Assembly: GCF_015594845.1 (NCBI RefSeq)
Contig: NZ_JADNRK010000001.1
Location: forward strand, 124,001-188,000
Source of the DNA: Alkalibacter mobilis
Lineage (GTDB): Bacteria; Bacillota; Clostridia; Eubacteriales; Alkalibacteraceae
DNA: 64,000 bases
Direction of reading: 5' to 3'
Positions 53,531 to 63,002 of the stretch are shown piece after piece. Within the stretch, counting starts at the first letter, position 1. Every line of letters begins with the position of its first letter. The position numbers were made by a program, and so were the translations under genes. Under the pieces are notes generated by a model. It saw nothing but the letters and a program-made list of their open reading frames with translations. It did not search any database and was not told the DNA's origin.

Positions 53531-54817
53531 TCAACTTGCTATTTTTTCGCTCAGGTTCTTCTCTTTTGATTTTTTAAGATATCTCATGGTCAAAACGCTG
53601 AAACCTATTGCAGCAAGAGCGCTTGCAGTCAATATTCCAAAGATTATCGTATATCCATCATTGGCATATTTGTCTATGTAACTTCCAAAAAGTTGGTGCA
53701 TAAAGCTTTCCGGCAAAAATCCTATTACTGACAAAAGTCCGGTAGCGGCACCAAATATATGTGCTGGCACGTGTGTTTCAGTTAATACCGACGAAGCTAT
53801 GCCATAACCGCCATTTGCAACAAATCCCAAAAGGATTATTATTACAACCGCTGAAGTAAGGAAACCGGCAGCTGTCGGCAACCACAACAGTGCTCCGCAG
53901 CATATTCCCGCTGCAATCATGGAGTATGCAATTATCCTCGAAGGTGATCCGGTCTTCTTTGCAATGCCGCCCAGTATGGGTGCGGATATCAACGCTATAC
54001 CGTAGTAACGGATCATTCCTACTATTCCTGTAACTGTCAGTGATGCAGAAAATACATCCGTTAAATATGGAGTTGTGTAGTTCATCCCCATATAGACGAT
54101 CATCACGAAAAACAATATCGAGCTTGACATCCAGACTCCCGGATGCTTCATCGCTTCCTTCAATTCGTTGACATTGAATTTTTTATCGGGATCAGTAATT
54201 ATTTCATCTTTAAATTTCGGGATAGCAAAGTATGCCAAGACACCAAGAGCAAGAATAACGCTTCCTAAAAACATCAAAGCGTACTGCACGCCTTTTACAT
54301 AGTCAGGAGTCATTCTAAAAATCAAAAGGGCCACCGCATTGATAGACAATCCACCAAGCCCATATAATGCATAGCTAAAACCCACTACAGCCGGATAATT
54401 CTCTTCAGAATCCGCAAACCTCAGCAGTTTGTACCGGCACCCCCACCAGATCAGGATAGTAGTCACTGCAAACAGTGCAAAAATCAATACCAGCGTCGAA
54501 TAGGAAGGCATGGATGAGTACCAGAACACCAGTACAGCCGTGCTTGCAAATCCCACCCAGCACATGGTCCTGAGCCGTAATTTATCCGCAACGATCCCAC
54601 AAGGTATATACAGTATGGTAGCCATTATTCCATACATTCCCGATAAAAATCCAAGTTGAGCATTGGTTATGTCAAGGCCTACCAATAGAGGTTCGTAGAA
54701 CACATTTTTCATATATATGGGTACATAAATTATTCCGCTTCCACACCCTGAAAGAAATATCAGCAACAACCGATGCCATTTACTAAGGTCTTTATACGTT
54801 ATTTCGTTCTTATTCAT
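53531..54817 (-). CDS. MFS transporter, module B
   Basis: This 428-residue, 12-segment transporter is paralogous to the one at 32983-34284 (shared GIIYVPIYMKNVFYEPLLVGL, GMYGIMATILYIPCGIVADK, GFLPESFMHQLFGSYID). It is placed between the MttB-family gene and the methyltetrahydrofolate methyltransferase. Import of the methylated substrate is likely. ATG 54817 is chosen for AAAGGAGA at 7 bases; the frame to 54859 has no site. Confidence 0.9.
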   Translation of the reverse strand: MNKNEITYKDLSKWHRLLLIFLSGCGSGIIYVPIYMKNVFYEPLLVGLDITNAQLGFLSGMYGIMATILYIPCGIVADKLRLRTMCWVGFASTAVLVFWYSSMPSYSTLVLIFALFAVTTILIWWGCRYKLLRFADSEENYPAVVGFSYALYGLGGLSINAVALLIFRMTPDYVKGVQYALMFLGSVILALGVLAYFAIPKFKDEIITDPDKKFNVNELKEAMKHPGVWMSSSILFFVMIVYMGMNYTTPYLTDVFSASLTVTGIVGMIRYYGIALISAPILGGIAKKTGSPSRIIAYSMIAAGICCGALLWLPTAAGFLTSAVVIIILLGFVANGGYGIASSVLTETHVPAHIFGAATGLLSVIGFLPESFMHQLFGSYIDKYANDGYTIIFGILTASALAAIGFSVLTMRYLKKSKEKNLSEKIAS

Positions 54818-54880
54818 ATAAATTCTCCTTTGCGGTTTGATCCCCGGGGCAGTCAACATGCCCCAGGGAGTTTTGAGATT

Positions 54881-56332
54881 TTAGTATTGATACTTCTTGG
54901 GGAGGTGTGCGTTAAGAATATCTTTTTGTTTCTTGGTCACATCTGGAAGCTGATAGCTGGCTATACGCTCATCGTAAACAGCTTTTGCCCTTGTCAATAT
55001 GTCTCCGGCTGCGGCACGGCCCTGTTCATTGCAAGTACCTCGATTGAAAACGGGAGAAGTAAGATAAGTCTCTTCTCTGTAGTCTTTAGGAGTCCTTCCC
55101 TGAAGGAAATTACCTCTAGGTCCCACTTTTTTCAACAGGTCTATGCTTGCCTTTTCTTCAGAAATCATGACTCCCTGTCTCAATCTCTTCATGTATCTCA
55201 GCATTTCTTCATCCATCATAAATTTGGGGAAGCTAAGAAGATTGAAGTTCGACAAGTCTCCTGAGGCATGGGGCAAAATACATCCGTTTGTCAATGTTAT
55301 GGTCAGGGCTCCCAAGGTGCTCTCTACTCCAGCCTGGTAATCATAGGTAAATCCATCAGCCAGTGCTCCACCGCATCTTATCGGGATCTGATAATAATCT
55401 CCCATGGCTATATGTCCAAGACACATCATCAGAAACTCAGGTGCTCCAGTCATCAATCTTACTTCACGCATGTCTGTAATGGACGAGAACGGACTAAATA
55501 TTATGGGCAATCCGGGTTCTTTCAATTGTATTAGAACACCTACTGCCAGCATGTTGGCAAAGTCTGCAACTATGGATCCCATGAGTGAAGGCGGCGCAGT
55601 CATATTTGTCATTGAACATGTCGTGATCGTAATAGGTTGCTTTTCTTCTGCAAATGCCATGTAGTGTTCTATTGCATCTCCTCCTACTGTAAGCGGAGGC
55701 AATACACACATTCCACTATAGCAAACATAGTCGTCGAAATTGTCCATATATTTCTTGATCAATTGTATGCATTCGCGAGCGCCTTCCTTGGCACTTCCTC
55801 TTTTGTAGTTGTGCGGTGTTACACCCAGTATGTTATATACAGGCTTTTTGGAATACTTTGCCAGCATGGCCATTTGTGCCAAAGCCGACTCTGTAGGGCT
55901 GTCTTCAAATCCTGGAATGTCTGCCGAAACCATGCTGGAAATTCCATATACGTCACTTGTGTTTATGATTTTATAGAAATTTTCCAAATCATCGGAGTTT
56001 ACTCCCCTGTATGTACCGTCCCAGTCTTCAAGGTAAGGACATCCGTTTGTTGGAGCAACAACGAGATCTTTTCCAATTCCTATCTCCAGTTTGTTTTCCA
56101 ACCCTACAAGTTCAAAAGATTTTGGAACCGTAGACAAGGCTTTGTCCAGCAACTCTTTTGAAATGAAAACCAGATCCCCTTCAACTCTGGCACCGTGTTT
56201 CCTAAAAATATCCAGTGCTTCTTCATCTTCGATCTTGATCCCAATTTCTTCAAATACCCTTAAAACGCTTTCGTGTATCAATTCAATGTCATCTTTTGAG
56301 TAAAACGTCGTAAACATATTGCCTTTTAACAT
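54881..56332 (-). CDS. MttB-family (non-pyrrolysine) methyltransferase, module B
   Basis: This 483-residue MttB-superfamily protein is encoded in an uninterrupted frame, so it carries no pyrrolysine. It aligns along its length with the enzyme at 31505-32962 (VVAPTNGCPYLEDWDGTY, CSMTNMTAPPSLMGSIV, NFLQGRTPKDYREETYL). With its corrinoid protein and the MtgA-like enzyme it makes a complete methyl-transfer chain. A quaternary amine such as a betaine is the expected substrate class (family knowledge); which one is unknown. GGGGGAAGAGAA precedes the ATG. Confidence 0.94.
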   Translation of the reverse strand: MLKGNMFTTFYSKDDIELIHESVLRVFEEIGIKIEDEEALDIFRKHGARVEGDLVFISKELLDKALSTVPKSFELVGLENKLEIGIGKDLVVAPTNGCPYLEDWDGTYRGVNSDDLENFYKIINTSDVYGISSMVSADIPGFEDSPTESALAQMAMLAKYSKKPVYNILGVTPHNYKRGSAKEGARECIQLIKKYMDNFDDYVCYSGMCVLPPLTVGGDAIEHYMAFAEEKQPITITTCSMTNMTAPPSLMGSIVADFANMLAVGVLIQLKEPGLPIIFSPFSSITDMREVRLMTGAPEFLMMCLGHIAMGDYYQIPIRCGGALADGFTYDYQAGVESTLGALTITLTNGCILPHASGDLSNFNLLSFPKFMMDEEMLRYMKRLRQGVMISEEKASIDLLKKVGPRGNFLQGRTPKDYREETYLTSPVFNRGTCNEQGRAAAGDILTRAKAVYDERIASYQLPDVTKKQKDILNAHLPKKYQY

Positions 56333-56354
56333 TTCTCTTCCCCCTTGAATTTTA

Positions 56355-56993
56355 TTATACGGTCCAGCTTTGAATTATTTTTACTCCTTCAGCAGCGTTT
56401 GTAGTAAATGCGTCAGCACCTATGTGTTCGCAAGCTTCTTTAGTTACAGGATTACCTCCTATGATCACTTTCACATCATCCCTGAGCCCTGCTTCCTTGA
56501 ACTGTTCTACTGTGTCTTTCATGGATTCCAGTGCTAGAGTCAACACCCCGCTCATTCCAACTATCTGGGCATTGACTTCCTTGACTTTATCTATAAATGC
56601 TTGTGTTGGAGTATCTATGCCTAAATCGTAAACCTCAAATCCTGCGGCTTCAGCCATGCTCTTGAATATGTTCTTTCCTATGTCGTGCAAATCTCCATGC
56701 ACCGTACCGATCACCATGCTGCCTGCTTTTTTTGTTTCTCCCGAACCCAACACCGGCTTTAAAATATCTATGGCTTCTGTTAAAAGCTCTCCTGCAAAAA
56801 TCAAATCTCCTACAAAATAATCTCCCGTTTCAAATAATTCCCCAACGCTGGCCATTCCTTTTTGACATGCCGCCACCGCTTCTCCCGCTTCCGCTTCGCT
56901 TGGATTTCCTGCAACAAATTCCTTTAGTATTTCGATTACCCTTTCCTCTTCCAATTCTCCTACTGCTTGTGTTAATTTTGTCCAATCCGCCAT
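56355..56993 (-). CDS. Corrinoid methyl-carrier protein, module B
   Basis: This 212-residue MttC/MtgC-type protein has an N-terminal helical cap (residues 1-90) and a B12 domain with GTVHGDLHDIGKN (cobalt-ligand DxHxxG), VYDLGIDTPTQAF and VIIGGNPVTKEA. It is the first gene of the module B operon, 22 bases ahead of the MttB-family gene, and is driven by the sigma-54 promoter at 57047-57062. It differs clearly from the corrinoid protein at 14018. Confidence 0.95.
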   Translation of the reverse strand: MADWTKLTQAVGELEEERVIEILKEFVAGNPSEAEAGEAVAACQKGMASVGELFETGDYFVGDLIFAGELLTEAIDILKPVLGSGETKKAGSMVIGTVHGDLHDIGKNIFKSMAEAAGFEVYDLGIDTPTQAFIDKVKEVNAQIVGMSGVLTLALESMKDTVEQFKEAGLRDDVKVIIGGNPVTKEACEHIGADAFTTNAAEGVKIIQSWTV

Positions 56994-57046
56994 CTACTTT
57001 TACCTTCTTTCTTTTTTTTATGATTTCTTGGTTCACCATTTATATA

Positions 57047-57062
57047 GCAATTATCGTGCCAA
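57047..57062 (-). promoter_or_regulatory. Sigma-54 (-24/-12) promoter of module B
   Basis: On the minus strand the sequence TTGGCAC-GATAA-TTGC matches the sigma-54 consensus with correct spacing. Transcription would start near 57035, about 40 bases before the corrinoid protein ATG. Confidence 0.85.
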
Positions 57063-57212
57063 CTTTGATTGTTCGTTATTTTGTCAATGGAGGAAATCCT
57101 TATCCGAAGGATCTTAATAATGTTCTATCATTAAAATAATTCTTTCACTTCGCTCAAGATAAACAACTTTGAGTCAAAACCACCTAAATCCCCTTATTTT
57201 TATAACATTCAC

Positions 57213-57228
57213 GAGTCGTTTTCAACTC
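57213..57228. promoter_or_regulatory. Weak palindrome GAGT-N8-ACTC upstream of module B promoter
   Basis: This site lies 150 bases upstream of the -24 element. A related TTGAGTCAAAAC occurs at about 57171-57182. They may be activator sites, but they do not resemble the module A palindromes. Confidence 0.3.
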
Positions 57229-57243
57229 ACTTTTTCTTTTGGT

Positions 57244-57272
57244 TTGAAACACAGCGCCCTTTATAGTACAAT
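57244..57272 (+). promoter_or_regulatory. SigA-type promoter of the module B activator
   Basis: TTGAAA and TACAAT are separated by 17 bases, placing transcription start near 57279, about 44 bases before the activator ATG. Confidence 0.65.
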
Positions 57273-57322
57273 GACTTTGAATTATAAATTTAAACTTGAA
57301 GAATAGAGGTCGGAATGTATTT

Positions 57323-58741
57323 ATGGAGAACACGGAATTTCGTCACTGTAAAGAATACTTGGAATATTTGGATAGCCTTGGATCGGATTTTTATCTTGAA
57401 ATTCTTGAGAATAGCCACAACGAAGTATATGTTACTGACAAAGAAGGCAAAATCATTTACGTCAATCCAAAATCCATCAGCAACTACGGCCTAAAGCCTG
57501 AAGATTTGATAGGTAAATATAACTCCGACATCTTTAAAGGAAAGTGGAATCCTGAAGTGATCCCCATGTGTCTGGAAAAAAAGAGAACCATTTTTGCAGA
57601 ACAGACATATCTTTTGACAGGGAAAACCATCGCTACAATAGTTACACCCATTTTTGACAAAGAAGGCGAGATCAAGTACATTTCCTGCATCGTACAGGAA
57701 CCTCTGTCCCAGTACGATATTAGCTATAAGAACTTAAAAGCAGAATATTTTGAAAAGAAAAACCTGGAAAAGTCAGAAAGCAAAAGTAAATTTGAACACG
57801 AAATAATTTCTTACGATTATGACTTCTGCAAAATTCTGGTTCACTTGAAGCGAATTGCAGACTCTTCGATCCCAGTGCTTATTTTAGGAGAATCCGGAAC
57901 CGGAAAGAGTCTTTTGGCGGGATATATACACGAAAACAGCTCTCGTAAAGATAATCCCTTCATAACCATAAATTGTTCTGCAATACCTGAGAATCTGTTG
58001 GAATCTGAGCTGTTCGGCTACGCACCCTACGCATTTACCGGAGCCAACCCCAAAGGAAAGATCGGTTTGGTTCAATTGGCTCACACCGGCACTTTGTTTT
58101 TAGATGAAATAGGAGATCTTGCTCCCAGTTTGCAAGCAAAATTACTTGACGTACTGGAAAACAAGCGTTTCATTCCTGTAGGCGGAAACGAAATGAAATA
58201 CGTGGACATCCGAATCATAACGGCAACTAATAAAGACTTGAAAAAATTGGTGGCAGAAAACAAATTCAGGGAAGATCTATTTTGGCGCATCAGTGTCAGC
58301 ACTTCTACGATCCCCCCTTTGAGAGACAGAAAAGATGACATACTACCCTTATTTTCATTTTTTCTTAAAAAGAACGGTGCAAAATACGGAAAGATCAAAG
58401 ACTTCTCGGCAAGTGTTATCGAAGTTATGATTCAGTACGACTGGCCCGGCAATATCAGGCAGTTAAAAAATCTGGTGGAGCTAATTTACATCACAGCCAG
58501 CGGAAATTTAATAACTACAAATCATCTGCCCGAATATGTTTTTGACGACAATAAAAGAGTTGAAAACTCCAGTTCCTCATCATACGATGGTATCATGTCA
58601 AGCATGGAAAGATCCGTAATAAGGCATTATTACAAAAAGAACCCCAATAGCCGTTCTCTGGCCAAATCTCTAAACTTGAGCCAGACTAAAGCAAACAGAT
58701 TGATCAATATCCACTGCAAGGATTTGGTGGGTAAAAAATAA
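57323..58741 (+). CDS. Sigma-54-dependent PAS/AAA+ activator, module B
   Basis: This 472-residue enhancer-binding protein is paralogous to the one at 29826-31247. It has a PAS domain (EVYVTDKEGKIIYVNPKSIS, about residues 30-130), an AAA+ domain with GESGTGKS near residue 188, a sigma-54 loop ELFGYAPYAFTGA (YAFTGA variant), Walker B GTLFLDEIGDL, and a C-terminal helix-turn-helix (SLAKSLNLSQTKANRLI). It is divergent from the corrinoid/MttB operon with a -24/-12 promoter, its obvious target. ATG 57323 is used; the TTG at 57296 extends the frame without family similarity. Confidence 0.93.
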   Translation: MENTEFRHCKEYLEYLDSLGSDFYLEILENSHNEVYVTDKEGKIIYVNPKSISNYGLKPEDLIGKYNSDIFKGKWNPEVIPMCLEKKRTIFAEQTYLLTGKTIATIVTPIFDKEGEIKYISCIVQEPLSQYDISYKNLKAEYFEKKNLEKSESKSKFEHEIISYDYDFCKILVHLKRIADSSIPVLILGESGTGKSLLAGYIHENSSRKDNPFITINCSAIPENLLESELFGYAPYAFTGANPKGKIGLVQLAHTGTLFLDEIGDLAPSLQAKLLDVLENKRFIPVGGNEMKYVDIRIITATNKDLKKLVAENKFREDLFWRISVSTSTIPPLRDRKDDILPLFSFFLKKNGAKYGKIKDFSASVIEVMIQYDWPGNIRQLKNLVELIYITASGNLITTNHLPEYVFDDNKRVENSSSSSYDGIMSSMERSVIRHYYKKNPNSRSLAKSLNLSQTKANRLINIHCKDLVGKK

Positions 58742-58760
58742 CATTGATCGAACAATTGCT

Positions 58761-58796
58761 AATCAACTGCATTTTTTGTAGTTGATTATTTTTTTA
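58761..58796 (+). terminator. Terminator after the module B activator
   Basis: Perfect 8-bp arms AATCAACT (58761-58768) and AGTTGATT (58780-58787) are followed by ATTTTTTTA. Confidence 0.8.
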
Positions 58797-58881
58797 GCTG
58801 GTATAAAAATTAACATAAATTCTTAAATATTGATATTTATTTGTGATAAAATAGTTAATGTTGCATTTAAATTCGTACTGA

Positions 58882-60588
58882 ATGGAGGGACATATGGCTT
58901 TCAAAGACTTAAAAGAATTTATGGACGAACTTAACAAAAGAGGAGAGCTGCATATTGTTGACTTGTCGGTTTCATCCTACTTGGAAATAACCGAGATAAC
59001 AGATCGCATTTCAAAATCCTACGGTCCGGCGTTATTGTTCAAAAAAGTGGAGAACTCACCCTATCCTGTTTTGATCAACGCAATGGGCACATATAAGCGT
59101 ATGAGTCTTGGGCTGGGAGCCGATTCTTTGGACGAGATCGGCAGCAAGATGGAAAAATATTTGAATTTTAAACGATATTTTTCTATCAAAGGATTGATAA
59201 GCAGCATTCCAATGTTTTTTCAACTTTTACACGTTTTTCCTTCAAAAAGTAAAAGAACGGGGCCTTGTCAGGAAGTCATTGACAATGAGGTGGACCTGTC
59301 CACATTGCCTGTATTGCATTGCTGGCCCGAAGATGCAGGACCCTTTTTCACTCTTCCACTGGTATTTACCAAGGATAGAGATAATAAAACACAAAATGTG
59401 GGCATGTACAGAATGCAGGTTTTGGACAAAACAACTACGGGCATGCATTGGCACAAGCATAAAGACGGCTCAAGGATTTATCAAAGCTATGCAACGCACA
59501 ACGAAAAGATGCCTGTATCTGTAGCATTGGGTTGCGATCCCGCCATAACCTACGCTTCTACTGCCCCACTCCCTAAAGATTTGGATGAAATGATGCTTGC
59601 AGGATGGCTTAGAAAATCCAGGGTTAAGATGGTAAAAAGTCGAACCAATGATATTTATGTGCCCGCCGATGCTGAATTCGTTTTGGAAGGCTATATTGAC
59701 CCAAACGAAGACTTGGTACTGGAAGGTCCTTTTGGAGATCACACTGGCTATTATTCCCTGGCAGATTTTTATCCTAAATTCCACGTGACCTGCATCACAC
59801 ATAAAAAAGAACCGATTTATCCGGCCACCGTAGTCGGAAAACCACCGATGGAAGATTGTTACATGGCAAAGGCAACGGAAAGGATATTTCTTCCCATATT
59901 AAAAATGCAAATGCCTGAGTTGGTAGATTTGAACCTACCTTTGGAGGGAGTTTTTCATAATTGTGCCATAATCTCCATAAAAAACAATTATCCCGGTTGC
60001 GCCCACAAAATGATGAATGCCATTTGGGGCATGGGACAAATGATGTATACAAAAATGATAGTGATCGTAGATGAGCACGTGGATGTACAAAACATCCGGG
60101 AGGTTTCGGATGAAGTACTTAAAAATGTAGTCGCCAGCGAAAATCTGATCCTTTCAAAGGGTCCTCTGGATGCCTTGGATCATTCGTCGAACGAATCTCT
60201 GTTTGGGACCAGGTTGGGAATAGATGCAACTTCTTCCGACAAAAGCAGAAGTGCTCCAGCTTCATACAAGATATTATCTGCCAATAAAACTGCTCCGTTT
60301 CAAGGGATCGAGATCTTAAAAGAAGCCATGGCCGCCGGTTCTGATGATTTCTTCATTTTGGTAGACTCAGACGTGAATACCTCAGATTTATCTACGGTTA
60401 TGTGGAAAGTCTTCAACAACATCGATGCACAGCGCGACTTGGTAATAAATAACGGCAAATTCGGTATCGATGCAACGAAGAAGCTTAAAGAAGAAGGACT
60501 GAAACGTCCTTGGCCAAACGACATAGTAATGTCTGAGGAAGTAAAGGAAACAGTTTCTAAAAGGTGGGAATCATATGGTTTTAAATAG
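58882..60588 (+). CDS. ubiD: UbiD-family decarboxylase (MqnL-like)
   Basis: This 568-residue prenylated-FMN-dependent decarboxylase has the cofactor and metal region NVGMYRMQVLDKTTTGMHWHKHKDG and the hallmark LEGPFGDHTGYYS with its conserved glutamate. UbiD homologues decarboxylate 4-hydroxybenzoate-type rings in ubiquinone synthesis or naphthoates in the futalosine menaquinone pathway (MqnL). Overlap with a UbiA-type prenyltransferase gene and the adjacent UbiX strongly suggest quinone synthesis rather than aromatic degradation. Either ATG 58882 or ATG 58894 (MAFKDL) may be used; TGGAGGG lies just before the first. Confidence 0.92.
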   Translation: MEGHMAFKDLKEFMDELNKRGELHIVDLSVSSYLEITEITDRISKSYGPALLFKKVENSPYPVLINAMGTYKRMSLGLGADSLDEIGSKMEKYLNFKRYFSIKGLISSIPMFFQLLHVFPSKSKRTGPCQEVIDNEVDLSTLPVLHCWPEDAGPFFTLPLVFTKDRDNKTQNVGMYRMQVLDKTTTGMHWHKHKDGSRIYQSYATHNEKMPVSVALGCDPAITYASTAPLPKDLDEMMLAGWLRKSRVKMVKSRTNDIYVPADAEFVLEGYIDPNEDLVLEGPFGDHTGYYSLADFYPKFHVTCITHKKEPIYPATVVGKPPMEDCYMAKATERIFLPILKMQMPELVDLNLPLEGVFHNCAIISIKNNYPGCAHKMMNAIWGMGQMMYTKMIVIVDEHVDVQNIREVSDEVLKNVVASENLILSKGPLDALDHSSNESLFGTRLGIDATSSDKSRSAPASYKILSANKTAPFQGIEILKEAMAAGSDDFFILVDSDVNTSDLSTVMWKVFNNIDAQRDLVINNGKFGIDATKKLKEEGLKRPWPNDIVMSEEVKETVSKRWESYGFK

Positions 60589-61444
60589 TATCATCAAGAA
60601 AATTCAAGATTACGGCATACTCGTCATGTTTTCTCATACCATTTTTTCCTTGAGCTTTGCCTTCGTTTCAATGCTGGCAGCGTCAAACGGTCTTTTGGAG
60701 GCAAGACTTTTTTTCTGGATTTTAGTATGCTTTATGGCCGCACGTACAGGAGCAAACGCCATAAACAGGGTCATAGATTCAAAATTTGATGCTCTGAATC
60801 CCAGAACAAACGGACGTCAAATCCCCCAGGGAACAATGGACCCAAGGGAAGTAGTTGTTTTTTCATCGATCTGCTTTGTCATATTACTTATCGGAGCTTA
60901 TCAAATCAATTGGATCTGCTTTATATTGTCACCAATAGCCTTGTTTTTATTAGCCACCTATTCGTATACTAAACGGTTCACATACCTCTGTCACTTATAC
61001 CTTGGTCTGACAAGTGCTTGTGCGCCCGTCGGGGCGTGGTTGGCAGTGACTGGTCGTATCAGTTTGATCCCAATAATCCTTGGTCTGGCAAATATGTTGT
61101 GGGTGGCCGGATTCGATATAATTTATGGTGCGCAGGATGTTGAATTTGACCGCAATAACGGTTTGAACTCGATCCCGGCAAAATTCGGGGTGAAGCGTGG
61201 ATTGGAAATAAGCAGGGCTTTTCATTTCACAACCTTGATATTATTATCAATTATTGGTTCTTTGATCAACGATTTCGGAATAATATATTTTATCGGCATC
61301 GGCGTGATCGCCATGTTGTTTTTCCAAGAATACAGAATGGTCTCGCCAAATAATCTTAAAAACGTAAACATAGCCTCGTACAGCATCAACCAGTTGGTTA
61401 GCTTGGCCTTATTGGTGTTTGCGTCTATCGATATCTATTTATAG
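60575..61444 (+). CDS. mqnP: UbiA-type prenyltransferase (MqnP-like)
   Basis: This 289-residue membrane protein with about 8-9 hydrophobic segments has two Asp-rich motifs: NRVIDSKFD (Asn64, Asp68, Asp72) followed by ALNPRTNGRQIP, and DVEFDRNNGLNSIP near residue 190. The NxxxDxxxD form followed by NPRT is typical of the futalosine-pathway enzyme MqnP and of UbiA. It attaches a polyprenyl chain to a hydroxylated aromatic acid. It overlaps the UbiD gene by 14 bases, so the two are probably translated together. Confidence 0.9.
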   Translation: MVLNSIIKKIQDYGILVMFSHTIFSLSFAFVSMLAASNGLLEARLFFWILVCFMAARTGANAINRVIDSKFDALNPRTNGRQIPQGTMDPREVVVFSSICFVILLIGAYQINWICFILSPIALFLLATYSYTKRFTYLCHLYLGLTSACAPVGAWLAVTGRISLIPIILGLANMLWVAGFDIIYGAQDVEFDRNNGLNSIPAKFGVKRGLEISRAFHFTTLILLSIIGSLINDFGIIYFIGIGVIAMLFFQEYRMVSPNNLKNVNIASYSINQLVSLALLVFASIDIYL

Positions 61445-61455
61445 GGGGCAAAACA

Positions 61456-62040
61456 GTGAAAAAGATCATAGTGGGTCTTACAGGAGCAAGCGGAAGCATC
61501 TATTTTTCGAGAGTAATGGATTTATTGATGGATTTTGATTTGACCATACATGTCATTTCTACAAAAACCGGAAGTGAAGTTTTTGAATTTGAAACTAAAA
61601 ATAAGCTTATGGACAAACTCACCTTGTGGAATAAAGGACGGGCGACAGTTCTTCTGGAAGATAACGAAGATCTGTTTTCAAAAGTCGCCAGCGGCAGTTA
61701 TCGGTCTGATGCAATGGTGATAGTTCCATGTTCCATGTCGACTCTGGGAGAGATTTCGAACGGAATAACCAAGAACCTGTTGACTCGGGCGGCAGATGTA
61801 ATGATCAAAGAAAAGAGACCGCTGATCTTAGTCCCTCGGGAAACACCTTTATCGAGCATACATTTAAAAAACATGAGTATTTTGTCTGATTTGGGCGCTA
61901 CGGTACTGGCAGCCATGCCCGGATTTTACGGCCACCCCCAGACACTACAGGATATAGTTGACTTTATGGCCGGAAAAATTTTGGACGCTTTGAAAATAGA
62001 CAATGAAATTTATAAAAGATGGGAAGGAAAATTAAAATGA
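61456..62040 (+). CDS. ubiX: UbiX flavin prenyltransferase
   Basis: This 194-residue flavoprotein makes the prenylated FMN that UbiD enzymes need. The FMN site GLTGASGSIY and the PCSMSTLGEISNGI and LILVPRETPLSSIHL segments are intact. The start is GTG with GGGGG 7 bases upstream. It follows the prenyltransferase by 11 bases and its stop overlaps the next gene. Confidence 0.95.
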   Translation: MKKIIVGLTGASGSIYFSRVMDLLMDFDLTIHVISTKTGSEVFEFETKNKLMDKLTLWNKGRATVLLEDNEDLFSKVASGSYRSDAMVIVPCSMSTLGEISNGITKNLLTRAADVMIKEKRPLILVPRETPLSSIHLKNMSILSDLGATVLAAMPGFYGHPQTLQDIVDFMAGKILDALKIDNEIYKRWEGKLK

Positions 62041-63002
62041 AAAATAAATTTACATGGTTTTTTATGATATTGATTTTAGTTGCATTAATGGTTTCAGGAT
62101 GTGCAGGAGAAGATACCAATGCATCTGGATCTGAAGGATCGGACCTTGTGGAACCAACCACAATTAACATTGGCATGATGTCTTCTTCCGACGTCATTCC
62201 CTACGTTTTGATCAATGAATTGAAACTATACGAAGATTATGATTTTAAACTGAATTTGGAAGTATTCATGTCTGCAATCGATCGCGATGCTGCATTTCAG
62301 GCAGGAGAACTGGATGGTGTATTGACTGACTACATAGGGGTCACCATGTATCAAAATGCCGATTTTGACGTAAAAATAACCGGGATCACCGATGGTGATT
62401 ACATCCTTATGGCAGGCAAAGACACCGGTATCCAATCCTTGGATCAACTTAAAGATAAGTCCATTGCAATTTCCCAAAATACACTTATAGACTACAGCTT
62501 GGATTACATCTTGACTGAATCAGGCATCGACCTGGACAGTATAGAACGTGAGGTAGTGGCAAGGATCCCGGACAGATTGGAGCTGCTAAGAAACGGCCAG
62601 ATCGATTTGGGCTTGATGCCCGAACCCTTTGCCACATTGGGTCTGAATAGTGGAGCAATTTATTTAAAAAGTGCAAACGATGTTGGTCTTTATCCAGCTG
62701 TTTCAGCATTTTCACAAAAAGCTCTTGATGAGAAAGAGGCGGCTATTCGCCAGTTATACCAAGCATATAATCGTGCAGTTGAATACATGAACTCAACACC
62801 TTTGTCCGAGTACGAAGCAATAGTCATAGAAGCGGTTCGATATCCTGAAGAGATGATCGGCCAGGTAGAAATCGATGAATTCAGACAAAGCCAGTTGCCC
62901 GATAAAGATGCCGTGGAAAAAGCAATCGCCTGGTCCATAGAACGTGGCCTGACCAAATCTGATCTTACATACGATGACATTGTTTATGATGTCTATGAAT
63001 AA
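62037..63002 (+). CDS. NitT/TauT-type substrate-binding lipoprotein
   Basis: This 321-residue lipoprotein has a signal peptide ending in the lipobox MVSGC and an acidic linker. The mature domain is of the SsuA/THI5 type (INIGMMSSSDVIPYVLINELKLYEDY, LDGVLTDYIGVTMYQ, LRNGQIDLGLMPEPFAT). ATG 62037 follows GGAAGGA and overlaps the UbiX stop by 4 bases. This fold is shared by MqnA and MqnD, the naphthoate-forming enzymes. Its coupling to UbiD/UbiA/UbiX suggests a naphthoate- or benzoate-like quinone precursor as ligand (inference). Confidence 0.88.
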   Translation: MKNKFTWFFMILILVALMVSGCAGEDTNASGSEGSDLVEPTTINIGMMSSSDVIPYVLINELKLYEDYDFKLNLEVFMSAIDRDAAFQAGELDGVLTDYIGVTMYQNADFDVKITGITDGDYILMAGKDTGIQSLDQLKDKSIAISQNTLIDYSLDYILTESGIDLDSIEREVVARIPDRLELLRNGQIDLGLMPEPFATLGLNSGAIYLKSANDVGLYPAVSAFSQKALDEKEAAIRQLYQAYNRAVEYMNSTPLSEYEAIVIEAVRYPEEMIGQVEIDEFRQSQLPDKDAVEKAIAWSIERGLTKSDLTYDDIVYDVYE

